DNA from: a virus
DNA length: 50,001 nucleotides
IMG/VR virus record: IMGVR_UViG_3300036845_000765
Span: 1-50,001 of that record
Strand: one strand, 5' to 3'
Shown one piece after another: positions 37,380 to 44,510 of this stretch; the stretch's first letter is position 1, and each line of letters opens with the position of its first letter. Under the pieces are notes generated by a model. The model was given only the letters and a program-made list of their open reading frames with translations. It made no database searches and was not told the DNA's origin. Made by a program: the position numbers and the translations under genes.

Positions 37380-38600
37380 ATGAAACTTCCCGCACTCGCG
37401 CTAGCCGCACTCCTCGCTCTCAGCGCGAGTGCGTTCGCCCAAGGTGTCGACTCCACCCTCCAAACCCCAGCCATCTACCCTGGCATCGACGGAGGTTCCC
37501 AGTTCGTCCGGCTCGAGCCCACCCAGATCTTCTGGGACGACTACGGCGCGACCCTGGACACCACCAATCGCTGGACCACCCCAACCACCGGAGGCGGGGG
37601 TAACGCTACCGCCGCTACCAACTCCGGTGGCTCGTCTGTCCTAGGTTCCGGCACCACCGCCTCCGGCTGGTCCATCCTCCAGTCCCAAACCACCTTCGCC
37701 GGGCGCAACCCGGGATACATCACCTTCCAGGAACAAAACAACATCGAGTTCCCGGTCATCACCGGAGCCTACCGCTTCTGGGGATTCGCGACCATCCCGG
37801 GCTCGCCAACCGTAGCCGCCCCACTCACCGACGCGGTTGGCTTTGCCGTCCACTCCAACGGCCATCTCTTTGCGGAAACCTGGGCTGCGGGATCCCTAGC
37901 CCTAGCCATTGACCTCTCCATCCCCGCCACCGGCTATCAACTCTGCCAGTGCATCGGCCAGCCCCCCGATTCCGGAGTCCACAAATACCAAATCAACTTC
38001 CGGGGAGACAACATCCTATGGTGGGTGGACGGCCGACTAGTCTACCGCACCCTCTCCGGCGCGCCCGGCCCAGTAGTCAACACCCTCCCAGTCGCCCACC
38101 TCGCGGTAGCCGGCCTATCCAACATCTCCGCTTCCGCAACCATCACCCTGAACGGTACAACCATCGGCGACTCCTCCCGCAACGCAGTCCAGATCTCCGA
38201 CGGTACCTTCCCCTGGCGCAAGGTCGTTGTGGATGCCAATGGATCACTCCAGACCACAAAGCCGTTCACCCAAATCACTGGCAACGCAGCCGGATCCACA
38301 GCAGCCGTGGTCGGCACCCTAGCCGCAGCCACGGGCAAGCTAACCTACATCTGCGGCTTCAACGTTTCAGCCATTGGCGGCACCGCCTCCGTCTGCCCTG
38401 TCACCGTTGCCGGTACCACAGGCTCGTCTCAGGTCTACCAGTGCGCAGCCAACACCGCCGCCGGTGCAGTTATTGTACCAACCAACGTGTTCACTCCATG
38501 CATCCCGTCCTCCGCAGTCAACACCGCGATCACTATAACCACCACTGCAGACGCCACTGCCACCGCGGTTGACGTCAACTCCTGGGGCTACCAACAGTGA
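37380..38600 (+). CDS. exported lectin-like protein 3
   Basis: A 406-residue protein with a Sec signal peptide at 1-20 (ending SAFA before Gln21). Residues about 50-265 look like a concanavalin A/LamG-type sandwich (WDDYGATLDTTNRW; YRFWGFATIPGS; HKYQINFRGDNILWWVDGRLVYR). A C-terminal Cys-bearing beta domain follows (YICGFNVSAIGGT...). It probably binds glycans. The signal peptide would place it in the periplasm or cell surface unless cleaved or ignored. Confidence 0.76.
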   Translation: MKLPALALAALLALSASAFAQGVDSTLQTPAIYPGIDGGSQFVRLEPTQIFWDDYGATLDTTNRWTTPTTGGGGNATAATNSGGSSVLGSGTTASGWSILQSQTTFAGRNPGYITFQEQNNIEFPVITGAYRFWGFATIPGSPTVAAPLTDAVGFAVHSNGHLFAETWAAGSLALAIDLSIPATGYQLCQCIGQPPDSGVHKYQINFRGDNILWWVDGRLVYRTLSGAPGPVVNTLPVAHLAVAGLSNISASATITLNGTTIGDSSRNAVQISDGTFPWRKVVVDANGSLQTTKPFTQITGNAAGSTAAVVGTLAAATGKLTYICGFNVSAIGGTASVCPVTVAGTTGSSQVYQCAANTAAGAVIVPTNVFTPCIPSSAVNTAITITTTADATATAVDVNSWGYQQ

Positions 38601-39445
38601 GACGCCTTCTCTTAGCCCTACCCACCCTCCTATCGCTGAGCAGCCCCTCCCATGCCCAGCTATTCCAATGCGCGCCTGGAATCTGTCCCTGGGCTATCTT
38701 CACCGGCTTTGCCTCTGCCATCGCTACCCCAACCCAAACCCTCGATGGCACTGCCACCGGCACCAGCCATGCCTCAACAACCGTTACATCCGCCGGCCTA
38801 ACCACCGCCGGCACAAACGATATCCTCGTCGCCTATGTCTTCAACAACCGAACTGCGGCCCAGGCCAGTGCCACGTCCGTATCCGGCATCACCGATTCTA
38901 GCACCCTAACCTGGGCCCGTCGAGGCTCAGCCTGTTCCTTCCAATCAGGCGCCGCTGGCACTCCGTTCATCACCGCAGAAATATGGTGGGCCTTAGCCCC
39001 AACCGCGCAAGCCTCAAACGTCCTCACCATAACCTTCTCCGCAGTAACCGACAACGCCATCGTCATCGTCTCCGGCGTAACCGGAAGCAAAACCGCAACC
39101 CCATTCGACACCAACGCATCCTTACCCAAATGCGTCACTTCCAGCGCCACCACCGCGCCAACCGCAACCGCGGTCTCCACAACCTGCAACCACACCTTCA
39201 TGCTCGCCGGGACCACCTCAGCCAACACCGCTTCCGACCCAGGAACCCAAACCATCGGCAACTCCCCAGCGATGTTCACAGCAATCAGCCTCAACAACCT
39301 CGCCGCAGCTGGGATCAACTTCCTTCGCGGGGCCAACGAATACCTAGCCAACTCCTCAGCCCAATCCTCGGTCAGTCCAGGCTTCTCCACATCCTGGGCC
39401 GGTTGGGCCATCCTCGTCGATGCACTTCAAGCAACCACCTGCTAA
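38597..39445 (+). CDS. exported Thr/Ala-rich protein 4
   Basis: A 282-residue protein with a signal peptide at 1-20 (ending PSHA before Gln21) and a Thr/Ser/Ala-rich beta-type mature region with seven cysteines, one at the very C-terminus. No enzyme motif. It overlaps the previous stop by an ATGA-type junction (GTGAGAC region). Function unknown; adhesin- or fibre-like. Confidence 0.7.
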   Translation: MRRLLLALPTLLSLSSPSHAQLFQCAPGICPWAIFTGFASAIATPTQTLDGTATGTSHASTTVTSAGLTTAGTNDILVAYVFNNRTAAQASATSVSGITDSSTLTWARRGSACSFQSGAAGTPFITAEIWWALAPTAQASNVLTITFSAVTDNAIVIVSGVTGSKTATPFDTNASLPKCVTSSATTAPTATAVSTTCNHTFMLAGTTSANTASDPGTQTIGNSPAMFTAISLNNLAAAGINFLRGANEYLANSSAQSSVSPGFSTSWAGWAILVDALQATTC

Positions 39446-39465
39446 CCAGAAAGGAACTCCCTCCC

Positions 39466-40176
39466 ATGGCCCGTTGGAAACTTACCGAGCCCCACTACCT
39501 TAACGTCCCAGGAACCAAATGGGAACAAACCATAACCGATCGCGCCACCGGCAAACAGATCCGCAAGATCTACAACGTCCCAACCCATTTCCACCCAGAT
39601 GTGGATGCCGACTGCAACCGCCGCGATGGCTTCGATCAGTTCATCATCGTCTGTCACGAAGGCAAAGGCCACCCCGATGGCAAGGACATTGTCTTCGTTG
39701 GCGACCCAACACCGGGAATGCTCCCCATCGACGACGAAGCCCGCGAGCTCTCATCCAAGTTCGCGTGGAAACCAACCCAGGGAACCGACGATATCTCACA
39801 AAGCAACAGCTTCTCTTCCCAGCTTCTCGGCGGTCTCCTCGACCAAATGTCCGAACTCCAAACCAAAGTCGTCGCAGTCCAAAGCCCAGGCATGGACAAG
39901 TTCATGGAAACCATGGCTGCGATGATGCTTCAGCAAACCCAGATCCTCGCCGCGATTGCCGGGAAGCAGGCTGTGGTCGAGCCCCCGGCCGAGCAAAAAG
40001 CTGAACAGCAAATGGTTGAAGAGCTCGATCTCGAACCGGTCATCGACGAAGAGCCTCCCTTGGACGATGCTCCCATAACCAAGCGCGAGATCGACCAAGC
40101 CTCCAAGGCCGCGGCTGCCAAGGACAAGGCTTCCGTGGAACGTGCCATGGAACGTGTCTCCTCCAGGCGAGTCTAA
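39466..40176 (+). CDS. hypothetical virion-associated protein
   Basis: A 236-residue protein without a signal peptide. Residues 1-100 are compact (MARWKLTEPHYLNVPGTKWE; NVPTHFHPDVDADCNRRDG), then helical regions and a Glu/Pro-rich stretch (about 170-205), and a basic end. It is a common kind of short-tail phage protein of unknown role. The start is ATG 39466, after AAAGGAAC; the longer frame from 38983 lies in the preceding gene and is rejected. Confidence 0.7.
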   Translation: MARWKLTEPHYLNVPGTKWEQTITDRATGKQIRKIYNVPTHFHPDVDADCNRRDGFDQFIIVCHEGKGHPDGKDIVFVGDPTPGMLPIDDEARELSSKFAWKPTQGTDDISQSNSFSSQLLGGLLDQMSELQTKVVAVQSPGMDKFMETMAAMMLQQTQILAAIAGKQAVVEPPAEQKAEQQMVEELDLEPVIDEEPPLDDAPITKREIDQASKAAAAKDKASVERAMERVSSRRV

Positions 40177-40179
40177 CTC

Positions 40180-40605
40180 ATGCCCAGCCAGCTCGACTTG
40201 GACCAAGGCGGTACCGTTCGCCAAACCCAGCTGGTCAACCTAGGACCCTCCGTTGGCTGGGTCCTAGCTCCCTACGCATGGTACTGGGCAATAACCACAG
40301 CCGGTACCACCAATATCCTCCGAGGAACCTCTGTGGTCACAATCAATGTCAACGGAAATGTCAACGTTCAACTACCATCCGCCAAGCAAAACCCAGCCGG
40401 CCCACAAGCCGTCCCTGGATCCTTCATTGGCGCGCCAGTTACCATTCTAGACCTTGGAGGCTTCGCACCTGGGGCAGTCTATACCATCCTCCCATTCGGT
40501 GCCGAACTCATCGATGGCCTAGCCTCAATCGTGATCTCTTCCCAATACGGTCTCTATCAGCTCCAACCCAACCTCATCTCCGGTGGATGGAATCTTCGAC
40601 AATGA
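40180..40605 (+). CDS. hypothetical beta-rich structural protein
   Basis: A 141-residue protein (MPSQLDLDQGGTVRQTQLVN start) with beta-type repeats and no signal peptide. Probably a small tail or fibre part, judged from position between exported proteins. Overlaps the tailspike ATG. Confidence 0.65.
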   Translation: MPSQLDLDQGGTVRQTQLVNLGPSVGWVLAPYAWYWAITTAGTTNILRGTSVVTINVNGNVNVQLPSAKQNPAGPQAVPGSFIGAPVTILDLGGFAPGAVYTILPFGAELIDGLASIVISSQYGLYQLQPNLISGGWNLRQ

Positions 40606-41939
40606 GAAAGCTCATCCTAGCTCTGGTCATCGCGCTGTTCCCGACCCTGGCGATGGCCCAATGCAACGGCGTCTTCGCTCCACATACCGCCTGTGGCAAC
40701 GGCACCAACAACCCAGCTATCCCAGGCCAAGTGGTTATCACCGCTCTCGGTGCCAATACCTTTGCCAACATCGCAGCACTCCGGGCCAACACTCAGGCAT
40801 TCCCAACTGTCTATGTCCAAGGCTACACGACAGTCGCTGATGGTGGGGAAGGTGTATTCAACTACGTCGCTTCCGACACAACCACCACAGACAACAACTG
40901 CACAATCTTCGTTGATGCCTCAGGCCATCGCTACTACCGGCCACTTCAATTAGATCTATCCGTCAAGTGGTGTGGCGCTAAAGGTAATAGCTCAACCGAT
41001 GACACGACAGCAATTCAGGGTGCTATAAACACTGCCAAAGCCTACACCAACGGAGCTTTGTGCGTTATCTTCCCGCCAGGGAACTATGTCATAAGCTCGC
41101 TAAACGCGACTCACTGGACCGGTGGCTGCATGCGGGGTGCTCCTGGGTCGCAGGGTTCTGTCATCTATGCGGCTAATCAAGTATCGCCCGCACCCATCTT
41201 GGATATAACGTCTTCTCCCGGCACGTACTTCGCCAATCTTCTATTCTTCGGAACGACGGCCGGGGGTGCAGCCCCGGCCGTGTTTCCCAATGTAGGTGTA
41301 CTCATTGCTGCCGGACCTGGCTTATCTGACACCGATCTTATCCGTTTCGATTTCGTGCAGTTCGCTGGGTTTTTCAGCACAGCGGCCTGCTACGTCTATT
41401 CGGTCTCGGACCTCCGGTTCGATTCAGTCAACTGTGTCAACGACAATACGTCCGTCGGCTATGGATTTGTTGCTGGAGGGGTAAATGTCTTTTCGGTGAC
41501 GTCTCCGTATACCACAATCGGAACTGGCACAGGAGTGTCTGGTGATCTTACTTGGTATGGTGGATCCGGGGGTATTGGCGAACTTGCACCTAGTCAATCA
41601 ACCATTCTCCTCGTCGGGGTACAAGGCTATCGGTTCCGCGATGGCGTGATTGGCGCCGGTGCTACATCACATTTCATCCAAATCCAAGGTACGTGTAGCT
41701 CGTGCACATTTGAGTCTATCGAGCTTAACACTACTTCAGGTACTCTTCCAACCGATCTATTCTTCTTCAGCGGTGCAACCATCACTGGTATGTTCATTGC
41801 CAATCTACAATCCGGAGGACAATATTCTGGAAACATGTTGAACGGTGGCAGTTCGACAATAACCGGCGGGGCCATCGTCGGCATGGTTCCTGCTTCCATC
41901 ACTGGGCCGTTCGCGGCTAGTTTCAGCCATCTGCCGTAA
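40602..41939 (+). CDS. beta-helix tailspike-like protein with signal peptide
   Basis: A 445-residue protein with a Sec signal at 1-19 (ending AMA before Gln20). Residues about 40-110 carry a tailspike-type VYVQGYTTVADGGEGVFNYV segment; residues about 120-160 have the pectate-lyase-like VKWCGAKGNSSTDDTTAIQGAIN motif, followed by a right-handed beta-helix. Such spikes bind or cleave surface polysaccharide. Around ten cysteines are present. A signal peptide on a tailspike is unusual. The start overlaps the previous stop (AATGA); the longer frame from 40278 is rejected. Confidence 0.78.
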   Translation: MRKLILALVIALFPTLAMAQCNGVFAPHTACGNGTNNPAIPGQVVITALGANTFANIAALRANTQAFPTVYVQGYTTVADGGEGVFNYVASDTTTTDNNCTIFVDASGHRYYRPLQLDLSVKWCGAKGNSSTDDTTAIQGAINTAKAYTNGALCVIFPPGNYVISSLNATHWTGGCMRGAPGSQGSVIYAANQVSPAPILDITSSPGTYFANLLFFGTTAGGAAPAVFPNVGVLIAAGPGLSDTDLIRFDFVQFAGFFSTAACYVYSVSDLRFDSVNCVNDNTSVGYGFVAGGVNVFSVTSPYTTIGTGTGVSGDLTWYGGSGGIGELAPSQSTILLVGVQGYRFRDGVIGAGATSHFIQIQGTCSSCTFESIELNTTSGTLPTDLFFFSGATITGMFIANLQSGGQYSGNMLNGGSSTITGGAIVGMVPASITGPFAASFSHLP

Positions 41940-41949
41940 GGACTCTCTC

Positions 41950-42333
41950 ATGACCGACTCCCCAACCGACAACGACCGTCTCGATCGCATCGCGCGCGAA
42001 CTCAAAGACATCCGGGTCATGATGACCAAGGTCATCTTCTACATGACCGAAGCAGAAGCCGAAGTCTCTGAGAAGATGCGTCGGTTCATCATGTACTTCC
42101 ACGACATCCATGACATCCGCAACCTCTATCACGAAGGCGGCCAAGAAGCTCCCGACTGGGTCCGTATGGAACTCCAACGCTGTGACGATCGCTTTCGCCA
42201 ACTGGTCCGCGAAGCCCACACAGACGGCGGGGTGTTCGAAAAGGTCCGCCGCGAAATGGCTGCGGATGAAGAGAACCGCTGGGACCACACTCGCCAACTC
42301 CACGCTCCACCAAAGAAGGAACCATCCCAATGA
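41950..42333 (+). CDS. hypothetical charged helical protein
   Basis: A 127-residue protein, acidic to mixed charge, helical throughout (DRLDRIARELKDIRVMMTKVIFYM). Function unknown; likely a small virion or assembly factor. Confidence 0.64.
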   Translation: MTDSPTDNDRLDRIARELKDIRVMMTKVIFYMTEAEAEVSEKMRRFIMYFHDIHDIRNLYHEGGQEAPDWVRMELQRCDDRFRQLVREAHTDGGVFEKVRREMAADEENRWDHTRQLHAPPKKEPSQ

Positions 42334-42557
42334 AACAAGGACGCGTTACCACCACCGGCAATGACTCCAAAGTCGAACCATCCCCACACGCCAAGAACCC
42401 AGGCTATGTCTCCTACCTAGGCAACAAACTCGGCAACCACGCAACCGACTCCGGAGACTTCGCGCCGAACTTCACTCCGGAGACCTCGGGGCGGGGGTAT
42501 AAGGCTCCGGGGATCGGAGCGAGTTCACACAAATCAGGCAGCCAAGGGAAACACTAG
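42330..42557 (+). CDS. small Gly/Ser-rich hypothetical protein
   Basis: A 75-residue low-complexity protein (NPGYVSYLGNKLGNHATDSG). Overlaps the previous stop. Function unknown. Confidence 0.58.
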   Translation: MKQGRVTTTGNDSKVEPSPHAKNPGYVSYLGNKLGNHATDSGDFAPNFTPETSGRGYKAPGIGASSHKSGSQGKH

Positions 42558-42559
42558 CC

Positions 42560-42850
42560 ATGATCTACACCGACGAAATCGCTACCCTACTCCACATCCA
42601 CGACAAAGCCTTCGCGCTGGGCACCCCAACACTGAACATCGCCAACGCCGCGATGGCTAGGCTTAGGCAGATCAATGATCAGATCAAGGTGGACGCCTTC
42701 GAGCCTCCGAAGCTTTCCACCCCTGTTGCTGAGCCTGAACCGGTCGAGCCCAAGAAGGAACCAGAGCTAGTCATCATCCCGGAGCCGGAACCAACCGTCC
42801 ACGAAGACGAACCCCAAACCCACGTAGAGGAAACCCACGACCATGACTGA
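42560..42850 (+). CDS. hypothetical protein with acidic Pro/Glu tail
   Basis: A 96-residue protein: a helical N-terminus (about 1-45), then repeated Pro-Glu segments (PEPVEPKKEPELV, PEPEPTVHEDEP) ending in an acidic His tail. Function unknown. It is coupled to the next gene. Confidence 0.6.
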   Translation: MIYTDEIATLLHIHDKAFALGTPTLNIANAAMARLRQINDQIKVDAFEPPKLSTPVAEPEPVEPKKEPELVIIPEPEPTVHEDEPQTHVEETHDHD

Positions 42851-43115
42851 CATTCTTTCCCAATACGGTCCCGGCACCAGCCAGCCCCAGCGACCAGTCT
42901 CCAAGTGCGGAGGCGTGCTTCCGGGTGACACCAAGGACGTGCGGAACTACTCCCCACCGATGGGTCCCAAAGGCATCACTCAGTCCCAATCCCCTGGGCT
43001 CCATGGATCCAATGCTGGCAACACCAACGGCCCGGACAATGGTGGGTCACACGGTGGATCTCCTGGATTGGGCGGAACCAATCACGGGTGCTGTGGCTCC
43101 CAAGGCAAATACTAA
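42843..43115 (+). CDS. small Gly/Ser/Pro-rich hypothetical protein
   Basis: A 90-residue low-complexity protein (HGSNAGNTNGPDNGGSHGG) with paired cysteines near the end. Function unknown. Overlaps the previous gene by 8 bp. Confidence 0.58.
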   Translation: MTDILSQYGPGTSQPQRPVSKCGGVLPGDTKDVRNYSPPMGPKGITQSQSPGLHGSNAGNTNGPDNGGSHGGSPGLGGTNHGCCGSQGKY

Positions 43116-43130
43116 TCATAGGAGAGTGAA

Positions 43131-43355
43131 ATGACGATTCGGTGTAAGATGAATCTCGAGAATGTGATCGCACAGCAGTGGGGTGGGGTGAAAGCCATCT
43201 ATCGTTGTACATACGACTCAAAGGTTGCTGAAGATGTGAGCTTTCAAAAAGCCACACCATCTGGCTTTGCTGAGTTCCAAGTCGACAATCCAAAAGCCAT
43301 CGAGCAAATGGTTATTGGCAAAAGCTACTACGTCGACTTTACCCCTGCTGACTAA
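43131..43355 (+). CDS. small conserved phage protein
   Basis: A 74-residue protein with the pattern VxFxxATPSGFAEFQVDNPKAI...GKSYYVDFTPAD. Short phage proteins with this sequence are widespread and uncharacterised. It has a GGAGAG site and more A/T-ending codons than its neighbours, suggesting a separate origin. Confidence 0.72.
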   Translation: MTIRCKMNLENVIAQQWGGVKAIYRCTYDSKVAEDVSFQKATPSGFAEFQVDNPKAIEQMVIGKSYYVDFTPAD

Positions 43356-43370
43356 CCCAGAGAGTCTCCG

Positions 43371-44510
43371 ATGGCTGACCAAATCTCAATCTACAACCGT
43401 GCCCTCGCCAGCTTCGGCGCGCGCACGACTGTTCAGGCATCGGAGATTACCTCGCCAGTCTCCAACGAAGCCATCCAAGCCAACCTCATCTACATCCCCT
43501 ATCTCCGTCGCCTCCTCCGCATGGCCCCTTGGCAATGTGCCTTCAACGCGGCCCAGCTAACCTACATCACCTCCGTCTACGGAACTCCCGAGAACGTCAC
43601 CGCGGCGCAGACCATCTGGGCCAAGGGCCAGCCCATGCCGCCCTATGCCTATGAATACCAATACCCAGCGGACTGCGTCATGGCCCGCTGGGTCACTCCC
43701 CAGACCGCCACCGGGTTCGCCTCAGGCATCCCAATCACCACAGCCGTCACCGGGGGAGCTCCAACCTTCTGGCAAGGCCCACCGGTGAAGTTCACAACCG
43801 GTGTGGATCAGTTCTTCAACGTGACCGGTGTAACTGTCCCCGTTGGAGGGGGCGGGTATGCGGTTGGGGACCTTGTGACTTTGGCCCTAGTCCCCAACAC
43901 CTCCATCCTCACCAACCAACTCTCCACCTTCCCAGTCGGCTCTCCCCAAGGCGCTGCACCAGTTGTCACCGTCACATCCATCCAAGGCCCCGGTCCCACC
44001 GGCCCGATCTCCACAGTCGCCCCATTCTCCATCCTCCCAACCGAGGACACTCCATTCACCGGATCGTTGTTCTACCAATACGCTACCCTCCCAGTTCCAC
44101 AAGGCTCCTCAACCGGCGGCGGAACCGGAGCGTCCTTCAACCTCGTCTACGGCGGACCTTCCGACCAGCGCGTCATCCTCTGTAACCAAGAATTCGCAAT
44201 CCTCAACTACGTCAAACTTGTCCTCGACCCCAACGCCTGGGATGATTCCTTCCAAGAAGCTTTCGTCCTCATCCTCGGTGGCGCCCTCTGCAAGGCCCTA
44301 ACCGGCGACACCAAGCGCGCTAACCTCGCCATCGCCCAGGCTAACGCGATGATAATGGAAGCTCGAGGCAATGATGGGAATGAAGGCTTGCGAGTCAACG
44401 ACGTCACCCCAGACTGGTTAAGAACTAGAGGAATTGATTATGTAGAAGACTACAGTGGTCCCTACAATACGGGTTTTAATTATGGGGCTATCTGGCCAGG
44501 ATTCACATGA
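43371..44510 (+). CDS. tail tubular protein A-like / head-tail adaptor
   Basis: A 379-residue protein starting MADQISIYNRALASFGARTTV, typical of gp11-like adaptors that join portal and nozzle. A Gly/Pro-rich insertion lies at about 130-240. From about 44405 to the end the codons change to A/T-rich forms (TTA AGA ACT AGA GGA), as in the last part of the coat gene. Followed directly by the nozzle-like gene (ATGA). Confidence 0.8.
   Translation: MADQISIYNRALASFGARTTVQASEITSPVSNEAIQANLIYIPYLRRLLRMAPWQCAFNAAQLTYITSVYGTPENVTAAQTIWAKGQPMPPYAYEYQYPADCVMARWVTPQTATGFASGIPITTAVTGGAPTFWQGPPVKFTTGVDQFFNVTGVTVPVGGGGYAVGDLVTLALVPNTSILTNQLSTFPVGSPQGAAPVVTVTSIQGPGPTGPISTVAPFSILPTEDTPFTGSLFYQYATLPVPQGSSTGGGTGASFNLVYGGPSDQRVILCNQEFAILNYVKLVLDPNAWDDSFQEAFVLILGGALCKALTGDTKRANLAIAQANAMIMEARGNDGNEGLRVNDVTPDWLRTRGIDYVEDYSGPYNTGFNYGAIWPGFT

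Noticed and set aside
38983-39465. Upstream extension of the gene at 39466-40176
   Set aside because: The extension is Arg/His/Asn-rich and lies in an alternate frame of the exported protein 4 gene; ATG 39466 has its own ribosome-binding site.
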